Part shown: positions 1-6,848 of the stretch, in pieces
Layout: each line of letters opens with the position of its first letter
How positions within the stretch are numbered: position 1 is the stretch's first letter
From: Thiobacillaceae bacterium
GTDB taxonomy: Bacteria > Pseudomonadota > Gammaproteobacteria > Burkholderiales > Thiobacillaceae
Direction of reading: 5' to 3'
NCBI GenBank assembly: GCA_024643305.1
Contig: JAHENE010000094.1
Span: forward strand, 1-7,722
DNA length: 7,722 nucleotides
Made by a program: the position numbers and the translations under genes
Notes under the pieces: generated by a model
Database searches by the model: none
Told to the model about the DNA's origin: nothing
The model's input: only the letters and a program-made list of their open reading frames with translations

Positions 1-687
1 GTGTTGGGAGCCGCCCCGGGAAGCCCCAATGACGTGGAGGTTTTGTTGGCGGCAGCGCGCAAGGAAAAGGTGGAAGACCGCGTAGCCCTGGCCGAAGCCG
101 CTGGCCTCAAGGCTTTGGTCATGGATGTGGAATCGTACGCAACCATGACTGCATATGAAAGGATTGCCCGTTTGTTGCCGGAATCGGGTGTTGGGCAGAC
201 AGTCGCCATTTTTGACATAGGCGCGCTCGGTATGCATATCAACGTGTTGCACGACAACGAGTCGGTTTATCTGCGCGAGCACGGATTCGGTGGCAACCAG
301 CTTAATCACGAAATTTCAAGACGCTACGGCATGACCACCGAGGAGGCGGAGATTGCCAAGCGTAAAGGGACATTGCCGGAGACCTACGAGATCGAGGTGT
401 TGCGCCCATATAGCGAAACGCTGGCCATGGAAATCGGACGTGCCCTCCAGTTGTTCACCACCTCTACACAGTATCACAAGGTTGATCACGTGTTGCTCGC
501 CGGAGGCGGCTCAATCATTCCGGGTATTGACGAAGTTGTTGGGGGGCGTGTGAGCATCCCGACCATTGTGGCCAACCCTTTTTCGAACATGTCTGTGGGT
601 GCAAAAATCCGCCCCCAGCAACTGTCAAATGATGCTCCGTCGTTGTTCGTAGCATGCGGGCTTGCCATGCGGAGGTTCGATAAATAA
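1..687 (+). CDS. pilM: Type IV pilus inner-membrane platform protein PilM, C-terminal 228 residues (5' end outside window)
   Basis: PilM is an actin-like (FtsA-fold) cytoplasmic ATP-binding protein that docks on the N-terminal tail of PilN and links the pilus alignment complex to the cytoplasmic motors. The visible part carries an actin-family phosphate-2-type motif (FDIGA, fragment residues 71-75), the PilM-typical GFGGNQL (95-101) and the nucleotide-binding LAGGGSIIPG (166-175). The frame is open at base 1, and the first residues match the middle of PilM rather than its start, so the GTG at 1 is read as an internal valine. The family is about 350 residues, so about 125 should lie upstream. 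The TAA stop (685-687) directly abuts the pilN ATG, and the GGAGG at 671-675 inside pilM probably serves pilN. Identity is firm from motifs and the following pilNOPQ; only the N-terminus is unseen. Confidence 0.96.
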   Translation: MLGAAPGSPNDVEVLLAAARKEKVEDRVALAEAAGLKALVMDVESYATMTAYERIARLLPESGVGQTVAIFDIGALGMHINVLHDNESVYLREHGFGGNQLNHEISRRYGMTTEEAEIAKRKGTLPETYEIEVLRPYSETLAMEIGRALQLFTTSTQYHKVDHVLLAGGGSIIPGIDEVVGGRVSIPTIVANPFSNMSVGAKIRPQQLSNDAPSLFVACGLAMRRFDK

Positions 688-1263
688 ATGATCCGCATCA
701 ACCTACTTCCGCATAGGGAAATCAAACGGGCGGCGCGCCGCCGGCAGTTTAATTTTCTTCTGGTAGTTGCTCTTGTGGCAGCCGCAGGCGTAATTGGAAT
801 TGGCCAGGCAGCGATAGCGACGCGAATAGCAGATCAGGAGGAAAGAAACGCCCTCCTAGAGATGGAGATTGTCAAACTGGATGCAAAAATCAAGGAAATC
901 CAGAAAATCAAGGAGGAAACCCAGGCACTGCTTGAGCGTAAGCAAGTAGTTGAAACCCTGCAATCCAATCGTACGGAAGTGGTCCATCTTTTCGACGAAA
1001 TGATCCGGATTTTGCCCGAAGGTCTTTATGTCAAGTCCATCAAGCAAACGGGTGACGAATTGCAGTTGTCCGGCTATGCGCAATCGAGTGCGCGTGTATC
1101 AACCCTGATGCGTAGCCTTGAAGAGTCTCCTTGGTTTGAACAACCTAATTTGATTGAAATCAAGGCGGTCACTGTTAGCAATCTTCGGGCAAATGAATTT
1201 GCGCTGAAGGTTAAACAGACCAAGCAGCAGGCAGAAGCGGGTGCCAAAGAGGGTCGCTCATGA
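688..1263 (+). CDS. pilN: Type IV pilus inner-membrane assembly protein PilN
   Basis: PilN is a bitopic inner-membrane protein. Its short cytoplasmic tail inserts into a groove of PilM, and its periplasmic part pairs with PilO. The product is 191 residues, the normal family size. It opens with the conserved PilM-binding motif INLLPHRE (residues 4-11), followed by a basic stretch, one membrane segment (about 21-42), a charged coiled coil (about 47-92) and a periplasmic ferredoxin-like domain (about 95-177). The start is set by the motif lying at the extreme N-terminus and by the ATG abutting the pilM stop. GGAGG lies 12 nt upstream, slightly far but usable, and coupling to pilM translation is likely. 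The stop overlaps the pilO start in ATGA (1260-1263). Nothing is missing or unusual. Confidence 0.97.
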   Translation: MIRINLLPHREIKRAARRRQFNFLLVVALVAAAGVIGIGQAAIATRIADQEERNALLEMEIVKLDAKIKEIQKIKEETQALLERKQVVETLQSNRTEVVHLFDEMIRILPEGLYVKSIKQTGDELQLSGYAQSSARVSTLMRSLEESPWFEQPNLIEIKAVTVSNLRANEFALKVKQTKQQAEAGAKEGRS

Positions 1264-1886
1264 ATCTAGATACAAGCAAGCTCGACATCAAGACGCTCGC
1301 AGACTGGCCGCTGGGCGCAAAGCTGGGAGTTTTGGCGATTCTTTTTGCGATAGTTGTAGCTGGGGGCTGGTGGTTCTTATGGTCGCCTGCACTGGAAGAT
1401 TTGAGTGCAAAACAGGCGAAGGAAGGGGAGCTCAAGTCTACCTATACAACCAAGAAGGGACAGGCCATCAACCTTGAGGCGTACAAAAAGCAACTTGTCG
1501 ATATTGAACAGTCCTTCGGTGCGCTACTGAAACAGTTGCCCAACAAGCAGGACATGGATGCGCTGGTTACTGATGTCAATCAGGCTGGTTTGGGTCGGGG
1601 GTTGCAGTTTGAATTGTTCAAACCAGGAGCGGAGGTGCGCAAGGAGTTTTATGCAGAATTGCCAATCTCCATCAAGGTGACGGGCAGCTATCACGACATT
1701 GCGGCTTTCACCAGCGACGTTGCCAAGCTGTCGCGGATTGTCACAATCCACAACATCAGCCTGGTGCCTGCCAAGGGGGACGCATTGATGTTGGAGGCTA
1801 CTGCAAAGACTTATCGCTACCTCGATGAAGAGGAGGTTATGGCGACAAAAAGCAAGCCATCGAAGAAGAAGGGGGGCAAGAAGTGA
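1260..1886 (+). CDS. pilO: Type IV pilus inner-membrane assembly protein PilO
   Basis: PilO forms homo- and heterodimers with PilN in the periplasm, and the pair recruits PilP, carrying the link from the PilM ring to the secretin. The 208-residue product has a short cytoplasmic tail, one membrane segment (about 20-41), a coiled coil (about 45-92), and the family block starting LPNK (93-96) and running through NQAGLGRGLQFELF (107-120). A ferredoxin-like domain follows to about residue 187. The C-terminus ends in a lysine-rich tail (196-208, ending KKKGGKK). The ATG is preceded by GAGGG (1249-1253) at 6 nt and overlaps the pilN stop by 4 nt, so the start is well supported. The 3' end overlaps pilP by 4 nt; the codons for the basic tail also form the purine-rich ribosome binding site of pilP. 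Confidence 0.97.
   Translation: MNLDTSKLDIKTLADWPLGAKLGVLAILFAIVVAGGWWFLWSPALEDLSAKQAKEGELKSTYTTKKGQAINLEAYKKQLVDIEQSFGALLKQLPNKQDMDALVTDVNQAGLGRGLQFELFKPGAEVRKEFYAELPISIKVTGSYHDIAAFTSDVAKLSRIVTIHNISLVPAKGDALMLEATAKTYRYLDEEEVMATKSKPSKKKGGKK
1869..1876 (+). promoter_or_regulatory. Ribosome binding site deciding the GTG start of pilP
   Basis: The purine run AAGGGGGG lies 6 nt before the GTG at 1883 and sits inside the last pilO codons. It favours the GTG over the in-frame ATG at 1907. The GTG also gives the product an arginine before its hydrophobic segment, as a lipoprotein signal needs. Confidence 0.7.
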
Positions 1887-2392
1887 GCAATAGCCGCCTT
1901 CTGGTCATGGGTTTGTTTGTGGTTGCTTTGACTGCATGCGGCGGTGGAAACACCGAAGACCTTGAGCAGTTCATGAAAGATGCGGGCAAGGATATGCAAG
2001 GCAAAGTTGAGCCGTTGCCGCAAATCAAGCCCTATGAGCCCTTTACCTATGATGCTTTTGATTTGTCGGATCCTTTCAAGCCGCGCAAACTTTCCGCCAA
2101 AGGGGGCGGTGGTGGACTGCAGCCTGATCTGAACAGACCGAGGGAGCCTCTTGAGTCCTACTCTCTTGAAACCTTGAAAATGGTTGGGATGGTCAACCAG
2201 AAGGGTGTGACGCATGCAGTCGTTGCCACACCAGACAAAACCATTTATCACGTCCGCGTAGGCAACTACATGGGCCAAAATTTCGGACTGATTACAAAAA
2301 TCACTGATAGCGAGATTACCCTGAATGAAGTTATTCAGGACAGCGCCGGAGATTGGGCCGAGCGTACGAGTACACTGACTTTGCAAGAATGA
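1883..2392 (+). CDS. pilP: Type IV pilus lipoprotein PilP
   Basis: PilP is an inner-membrane-anchored lipoprotein that binds PilN/PilO through its unstructured N-terminal region and the N0 domain of PilQ through its C-terminal beta domain, bridging inner and outer membrane parts of the pilus machine. The 169-residue product begins with a lipoprotein signal: Arg5, a hydrophobic stretch (6-18) and lipobox LTAC, giving Cys19 as the predicted lipidated residue. A linker follows with the PilNO-binding motif around LPQIKPYEPFTYDAFDLSDP (45-64), a glycine run (74-78), then the beta-sandwich domain (about 90-168). The GTG start overlaps the pilO stop (GTGA) and has a purine-rich site upstream; starting at the ATG at 1907 would remove the charged n-region. 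pilQ follows after 7 nt. Length and layout are typical. Confidence 0.96.
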   Translation: MSNSRLLVMGLFVVALTACGGGNTEDLEQFMKDAGKDMQGKVEPLPQIKPYEPFTYDAFDLSDPFKPRKLSAKGGGGGLQPDLNRPREPLESYSLETLKMVGMVNQKGVTHAVVATPDKTIYHVRVGNYMGQNFGLITKITDSEITLNEVIQDSAGDWAERTSTLTLQE

Positions 2393-2399
2393 GGCAGCC

Positions 2400-4625
2400 A
2401 TGAAAAAAGCCATCTTCAATAATTACGTAAGCGCCACCCGACAGATGAATTGGGTCCTTGGATGTCTGCTGCTTCTTGTGGGCATGAATGTCCAGGCCGC
2501 GAATCCACCGACATCAAATGCGGTTATAGGCGTAGAGCCGGCCATATTGTCTGCAAATAGGGTGATGGTTAGGATCCATTTGAAAGAGCCCCTGGCAACT
2601 ACGCCTGCCGGGTTCACGGTGGGCAACCCCCCTCGCATAGCGTTGGATCTGCCTGATACTGGAAATGGGATTGGCAAAAATTCAGTCGATGCATATCTGG
2701 GGCCGTTGACCTCGGTAAATGTAGTACAAGCCGGGACGCGCACCAGGCTGGTTTTTAATCTCAGTAAATCAGTTGAATACGAGACCAAACTGGAAGGAAA
2801 GTCCCTGATTGTTTCTTTCAACGAGATGGGCGCGAGTGCCGTCACTGCAAATGTGAATCCGCGCTTTGCCGAGGCCCCGGCAACTTCCGCCAAGCATGTA
2901 ATAAAGGATGTCGACTTCAGGCGTGGAGCAAATGGTGAAGCCCGCATCGTTACTACGCTTTCAGATGCGCAAACAGGCATCAATATCCGTCAACAGGGAA
3001 AGGATGTGGTGGTTGACTTTATTGATACAGATTTGCCTAAAGCGCTACAGCGTAGACTGGATGTGGCGGATTTTGCGACTCCGGTTGGGCAGGTTGAAAG
3101 TTATTCTTTGGGCGAGAACAGCCGTATGGTAATAGGCTCAAAGGGCGATTGGGAGTACTCGGCGTATCAAACTGACAATCAGTTCATTGTTGAAGTGAAG
3201 CCTGCCACTGGCGAGGAGAGGAAAACTGCAGATGGCAAGCCCATTTACAAGGGGGAAAAGCTCTCGCTCAATTTCCAGAATGTCGAAGTGCGCGCAGTTC
3301 TGCAGGTGATTGCAGACTTTACCGGACTTAATATTGTTGCGAGCGACACTGTGGGCGGTAATCTTACGTTGCGACTCAAGGATGTTCCATGGGATCAGGC
3401 ACTTGATCTCATTATGGTGACCAAGGGGTTGGACAAGCGCTCCAGCGGGAATGTGATCTGGATTGCACCCAAAGATGAATTGCTCAGCAAGGAAAAGGCA
3501 GAATTGGAAGCACGTGCATCGGTAAATGATCTGGAGCCGCTGGTAACCGAATATATTCCACTAAATTATCTGCGTGCTGATGAGGCTCAAGCTATGCTCT
3601 ACGGCGCAAGCTTGGCAAGCGCCTCGAGCGGAGGGACGGCGTCCTGTTCGGTTTCGTCCGAGGGGGTGGCCAGCTCAAACGCTGCGGCAGCAGGTGCGAC
3701 CAAAAAAGACGAGGATAAAATCCTATCCAAGCGTGGCCGTGCTTCCTTCGATCTGAAGACCAATATGCTGATCATTAATGATTCCGCAAGAAAGATTCAG
3801 GAAGTTCGTGATTTGTTGGCAAAAGTGGACGTACCCGCTCGTCAGGTTATGATTGAGGCTCGGGTTGTCGTGGCCGATGACGGATTCTCAAGGGAGTTGG
3901 GAAGCAAGCTATGGTTCGGCGGCAAGAATACAGTGGGCGGTGGCCAAACTAAAACTGGTATTGGGATATCCGAAGCTGGCGACACCACGGACGATTTTTA
4001 TGCGGGCACGCATTCGCTATTGCCCAGCGTAAATCTGCCGGCACCACCTACCCCATCAGGTGCGGCTGCAGCAACAATTGGTCTCGGCTTGTTTCACTTT
4101 GCCTCAGGAACCGTATTGGCCCTGGAGTTGTCCGCAATGGAAGCCGAGAACCGCGGCAAGATCATTTCCAACCCGCGCGTCGTGACGACGAACCAGGTTC
4201 CAGCCGTCATTATTCAGGGGGATGAAATTCCCTATGCAAGCGCGAGCAATAATGGGGCAACAAATGCTACCCAGTTTAAGACTGCAGGACTTTGTCTGCT
4301 CGTCGATCCGCAGATACTGAACAACGATTCGGTCATTCTGAACGTAGAAGTACAGAAAGATGCGGTTGGCCGGGATTCTCCTTCTGGGCCGACGTTGCAA
4401 AGGAAGCGTGTAAAAACCAAAGTCCGGGTCAACAATGGCGAGACGGTGGTGCTGGGCGGCATCTACGAGACTATTAGTCGCAACGATGTAAACAAGGTTC
4501 CTTTCCTCGGTGACCTGCCATTCCTGGGGCATTTGTTCAAGAACACGGATAAGCGTGATGCAAAGGTGGAACTGATGATTTTCCTAACGCCTCGAATTCT
4601 TGATGAAAGATTGTCAATGCACTGA
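2400..4625 (+). CDS. pilQ: Type IV pilus outer-membrane secretin PilQ
   Basis: PilQ forms the multimeric outer-membrane channel through which the pilus extends and retracts, and can also admit DNA in competent species. The 741-residue product has a signal peptide with predicted cleavage after VQA (residue 33), two AMIN domains that bind peptidoglycan (about 45-140 and 167-267), an N0/STN domain (about 288-358), an N1 domain (about 379-476) and the secretin beta-barrel (about 570-733) with the family signature VPFLGDLPFLGHLF (700-713). Between the N1 halves lies a Ser/Ala/Gly-rich linker (about 403-442). The mature protein has two cysteines, Cys416 in this linker and Cys632 in the barrel, where the family usually reads AxLxLxVxPQI. 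GAGG (2391-2394) lies 5 nt before the ATG. It is the last gene of the pil operon, followed within 20 nt by a strong terminator. Confidence 0.97.
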   Translation: MKKAIFNNYVSATRQMNWVLGCLLLLVGMNVQAANPPTSNAVIGVEPAILSANRVMVRIHLKEPLATTPAGFTVGNPPRIALDLPDTGNGIGKNSVDAYLGPLTSVNVVQAGTRTRLVFNLSKSVEYETKLEGKSLIVSFNEMGASAVTANVNPRFAEAPATSAKHVIKDVDFRRGANGEARIVTTLSDAQTGINIRQQGKDVVVDFIDTDLPKALQRRLDVADFATPVGQVESYSLGENSRMVIGSKGDWEYSAYQTDNQFIVEVKPATGEERKTADGKPIYKGEKLSLNFQNVEVRAVLQVIADFTGLNIVASDTVGGNLTLRLKDVPWDQALDLIMVTKGLDKRSSGNVIWIAPKDELLSKEKAELEARASVNDLEPLVTEYIPLNYLRADEAQAMLYGASLASASSGGTASCSVSSEGVASSNAAAAGATKKDEDKILSKRGRASFDLKTNMLIINDSARKIQEVRDLLAKVDVPARQVMIEARVVVADDGFSRELGSKLWFGGKNTVGGGQTKTGIGISEAGDTTDDFYAGTHSLLPSVNLPAPPTPSGAAAATIGLGLFHFASGTVLALELSAMEAENRGKIISNPRVVTTNQVPAVIIQGDEIPYASASNNGATNATQFKTAGLCLLVDPQILNNDSVILNVEVQKDAVGRDSPSGPTLQRKRVKTKVRVNNGETVVLGGIYETISRNDVNKVPFLGDLPFLGHLFKNTDKRDAKVELMIFLTPRILDERLSMH

Positions 4626-4641
4626 CAGACAGTGCTAGCGA

Positions 4642-4676
4642 GAAAAATAACGCCCCGCAAGGGGCGTTATTTTTTT
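4642..4676 (+). terminator. Intrinsic terminator of the pil operon
   Basis: A 14-bp perfect stem pairs 4643-4656 with 4661-4674 around a GCAA (GNRA) tetraloop at 4657-4660. The core is ACGCCCC/GGGGCGT, and seven T run from 4670 to 4676. It begins 16 nt after the pilQ stop. The A-rich left arm could give a shorter U-tract on the other strand, but no minus-strand gene ends here, so its role is for pilMNOPQ. Confidence 0.93.
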
Positions 4677-4691
4677 GTTCACGCACTCCGT

Positions 4692-4704
4692 TACAATGTC
4701 GTCA
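4692..4704 (+). promoter_or_regulatory. Possible -10 element and start point for a leaderless aroK mRNA
   Basis: TACAAT at 4692-4697 matches the sigma-70 -10 consensus TATAAT at five of six positions. The six bases after it place a purine start point at 4704, the A of the aroK ATG. No good -35 box is seen at the right distance; that position falls in the terminator T-tract. No Shine-Dalgarno sequence occurs between 4677 and 4703. This is inference from spacing. Confidence 0.45.
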
Positions 4705-5240
4705 TGAGCAAAAAGGATAATATATTTCTCGTAGGGCTGATGGGGGCGGGCAAGACGACGGTTGGCAAGCTGTTGGCCAAACAACTGGGGAAGACCTTCA
4801 TTGATGCCGACCACGAAATTGAAGCGCGTACCGGTGTAAAGATACCGATAATTTTTGAGATAGAGGGCGAAGCAGGATTTCGCAAGCGGGAAGAAGCTGT
4901 CATCTCCGAGTTGGCATTGCGCTCGAATGTCGTCCTGGGTACAGGTGGTGGCGCTGTGTTGTCTCCACGCACGCGCGATCTGCTGCGCAGTCAGGGAACG
5001 GTTGTTTATCTTCGCGGAACACCGGAGCAATTATTCGAAAGAACACGACATGACCGTAATCGTCCTCTATTGCAAACAAGTGACCCCCTCGCAAAGCTGA
5101 AAAGTTTATTCGCAGAGCGTGATCCTCTATACAGAGAAATTTCCGATTTGGTCGTAGACACGGGCCGTCAAAGCATCACCAGTTTCACTCGGCAACTTAA
5201 AGACAAGCTTGAGTTGCTGATGATGTCGGCAAATGATTGA
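4704..5240 (+). CDS. aroK: Shikimate kinase AroK
   Basis: This cytoplasmic enzyme phosphorylates shikimate to shikimate 3-phosphate with ATP, the fifth step of the chorismate pathway to aromatic amino acids. The 178-residue product is of family length. It shows the P-loop GLMGAGKT (11-18), Asp36 and Arg60 for shikimate binding, the glycine triad GGG (81-83), the lid motif with Arg120 in RNRPLL, and Arg139 in the ERDPLY motif near the substrate. The ATG at 4704 places the P-loop about ten residues from the start as in known AroK; the only earlier in-frame start is a GTG at 4632 that would translate through the terminator stem. No ribosome binding site is visible. The gene lies after pilQ as in many proteobacteria, but aroB, its usual next gene, is absent here. 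aroL-type isozymes are possible in principle, but the pilQ neighbour favours aroK. Confidence 0.96.
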   Translation: MSKKDNIFLVGLMGAGKTTVGKLLAKQLGKTFIDADHEIEARTGVKIPIIFEIEGEAGFRKREEAVISELALRSNVVLGTGGGAVLSPRTRDLLRSQGTVVYLRGTPEQLFERTRHDRNRPLLQTSDPLAKLKSLFAERDPLYREISDLVVDTGRQSITSFTRQLKDKLELLMMSAND

Positions 5241-5277
5241 GAGCAAATAAATAAGTACCGTGGGAAGTGGAAACAAC

Positions 5278-5321
5278 TGAAGGTAGATAGTTACCCCCAA
5301 CTTCTATCGACATTGCCTTCA
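5278..5321. other. Nested weak inverted repeats between convergent aroK and symporter genes
   Basis: TGAAGG (5278-5283) pairs with CCTTCA (5316-5321), and inside it GATAG (5286-5290) pairs with CTATC (5304-5308), around a C-rich loop. The right outer arm overlaps the symporter stop codon. The convergent gap otherwise has no GC-rich stem with a T-tract, so this is the only candidate for a shared transcript end. It may be chance. Confidence 0.3.
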
Positions 5322-6761
5322 TTGCGCCTCGTTATGATTTGGTTGAGGGTGTCCGCGATGAACTAGTTGAACTGGGGAAAGTGAGCCAAACATCATTCCC
5401 GCGACACTCATCAATAGACCAGCAAACTGAGGCGGCCAGAACCCTTCAGGATTGTAGTGGGACAGTACAAGCCATGTAGTGATACCAAGAATCATGGCCA
5501 GCAGTGCGCCCTGGGTGGTCGCTCTACGCCAATATACACCTGCAGCCAACGGAACAAAGGCAGCCACCAGGGTGACTTGATACGCGTTCTCAACCATTGA
5601 ATAGATGCTGGAATTAGAGTGCAGTGCAAAAATCACGATGCCGACCGTAAACACAACTACGGTAGCGCGCATGGTCCACAATTGATGCTTGTCGCTCTTG
5701 AACTTGATAAACACCTTGAGGATGTTTTCGGTAAAGGTGGCAGATGGGGCAAGAATAGTTCCGCTTGCTGTCGACATGATGGCGGAGAGCAGGGCGCCAA
5801 AAAACATGATCTGAGCCAACAGCGGCGTGTGCTGCAAAATCAGGTTAGGCAGAATAAGCTGTGAGTCTTCCTTAAGGAATTTGTCCACCATGTCTGGCAT
5901 GAGCAGGAAGGCAGAGTAAGCGATGAAAATGGGAATGAAAGCAAAGAGAAAATAAAGGCTGCCACCCAAAACCGAACCGCGCATGGCAGTTTTCTCATCT
6001 TTTGCTGACATTACGCGCTGAAAGACATCTTGTTGGGGGATGGAGCCGAACATCATGGTTACCCAGGCTGCCAGGAAGGCGATGATATCGCGAGGGTTTG
6101 TTTCGGGGAAAAAATGAAATTTCCCATTTGCAACAGCATGGTTGATCACCACCTCAGGACCTCCGGCCATGCCGCTTACAATCCAGGCAATATAGCAAAG
6201 CCCAACAATAATGATGGTCATTTGAAAGAAATCAGTTAACGCAACAGACCACATGCCGCCAAAAATGGTATAGAGCAGCACGATGGCGGCACCGATGATT
6301 ATTCCTGTGCTTTGGTCTATTTGGCCATCGGAAAGAATGTTGAAGACCAGGCCGAGGGCGGTCATTTGGGCTGACACCCAACCCAGGTAGGAGAGGATGA
6401 TGCAGATGCTGGTGCTCACTTCTACAACATGGTTGTAGCGGCGTTTGTAGTAGTCGCCGATTGTAAGCAGCTTCATGCGATAAAGCGGCTTGGCAAAAAA
6501 CAGGCCGACCAGGATCAGGCAAAGGCTGGAACCAAAAGGATCCGCGACGATTCCGTGCATGCCTTCTTCCAGAAAGGTAGAGGAGATACCCAGCACGGTT
6601 TCCGAACCGAACCAGGTAGCAAAAACCGTCGCGGTAACTATGTAGATCGGCAGACTGCGGCCGGCTACGACATAATCCCTGGAGTTCTTAACGCGGGTGG
6701 CTGCATAGACGCCAATGAGGATGGATAGCAGCAGATAAAGTATGACAAACCAGACAAGCAT
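5319..6761 (-). CDS. Sodium:solute symporter family (SSS) transporter, substrate unknown
   Basis: This is a polytopic inner-membrane protein of the SSS family (PutP/PanF/SGLT type, LeuT fold), which couples Na+ entry to uptake of small solutes. The 480-residue product has roughly 12-13 hydrophobic segments spread along its length, starting with residues 2-20. Family features seen include FATWFGSETVLGIS (47-60) in the region of the unwound first core helix, GGMWSVALTDFFQ (168-180), the QQDVFQR block (243-249), and AIMST (327-331), whose Ser330/Thr331 align with the Na+-site Ser/Thr of PutP. The C-terminus is a short polar tail. GGGAG lies 8 nt before the ATG on the minus strand. The substrate cannot be told: proline, pantothenate, acetate and choline carriers all share these motifs. 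It faces aroK tail to tail and lies 87 nt downstream of the TauE-type gene, so it may be cotranscribed with it or have its own promoter. Confidence 0.93.
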   Translation of the reverse strand: MLVWFVILYLLLSILIGVYAATRVKNSRDYVVAGRSLPIYIVTATVFATWFGSETVLGISSTFLEEGMHGIVADPFGSSLCLILVGLFFAKPLYRMKLLTIGDYYKRRYNHVVEVSTSICIILSYLGWVSAQMTALGLVFNILSDGQIDQSTGIIIGAAIVLLYTIFGGMWSVALTDFFQMTIIIVGLCYIAWIVSGMAGGPEVVINHAVANGKFHFFPETNPRDIIAFLAAWVTMMFGSIPQQDVFQRVMSAKDEKTAMRGSVLGGSLYFLFAFIPIFIAYSAFLLMPDMVDKFLKEDSQLILPNLILQHTPLLAQIMFFGALLSAIMSTASGTILAPSATFTENILKVFIKFKSDKHQLWTMRATVVVFTVGIVIFALHSNSSIYSMVENAYQVTLVAAFVPLAAGVYWRRATTQGALLAMILGITTWLVLSHYNPEGFWPPQFAGLLMSVAGMMFGSLSPVQLVHRGHPQPNHNEAQ

Positions 6762-6817
6762 GTTGTGTGCTCCCGTTGTGTTGTTTTACGGGCATTAAGC
6801 TGCCCTGCCTGTCATCT

Positions 6818-6831
6818 GATCAGAGCTGATC
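6818..6831. promoter_or_regulatory. Operator-like dyad upstream of the symporter gene
   Basis: GATCAG and CTGATC form a perfect 6+6 inverted repeat separated by AG, centred about 63 nt before the symporter start. A second small repeat, GGGCA/TGCCC with a 6-nt loop, lies at 6790-6805. Position and symmetry fit a dimeric regulator site, but no regulator gene is visible and no clear -35/-10 pair was found in the 87-nt gap. Confidence 0.35.
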
Positions 6832-6848
6832 GGTTGTGACGGCTAATT

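Noticed and set aside
1..3. GTG at the first base as the start of pilM
   Set aside because: The encoded sequence corresponds to the middle of PilM, so this is an internal valine at the window edge.
1817..2419. A 200-codon open frame on the minus strand opposite pilP
   Set aside because: It lies fully over pilP and the pilO end, which are clearly coding by family motifs; the translation has no recognisable domain and looks like an antisense shadow.
2457..2465. VLGC at PilQ residues 19-22 as a lipobox
   Set aside because: The hydrophobic stretch follows rather than precedes the cysteine, and a clean signal peptidase I site (VQA) lies at 31-33.
2423..2983. A 186-codon open frame on the minus strand opposite the start of pilQ
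   Set aside because: It is antisense to the signal peptide and AMIN domains of PilQ, has no recognisable motif and no convincing ribosome site.
4284..4316. Suspected compensated frameshift in pilQ where the core strand departs from the family pattern
   Set aside because: The conserved positions of the strand and the following PQI remain in register in the same frame, so these are substitutions, not a frame change.
4632..4703. GTG at 4632 as an upstream start of aroK
   Set aside because: It would add 24 residues translated through the terminator hairpin, has no family support, and shifts the P-loop far from the N-terminus.
4696..4707. A three-codon frame ATG TCG TCA TGA overlapping the aroK start, possibly a leader peptide
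   Set aside because: Too short to judge, no ribosome site, and it overlaps the likely -10 element; chance is the simplest reading.
6790..6805. GGGCA/TGCCC hairpin as a terminator of the TauE-type gene
   Set aside because: Only a 5-bp stem, and the minus strand after it has no T-tract.
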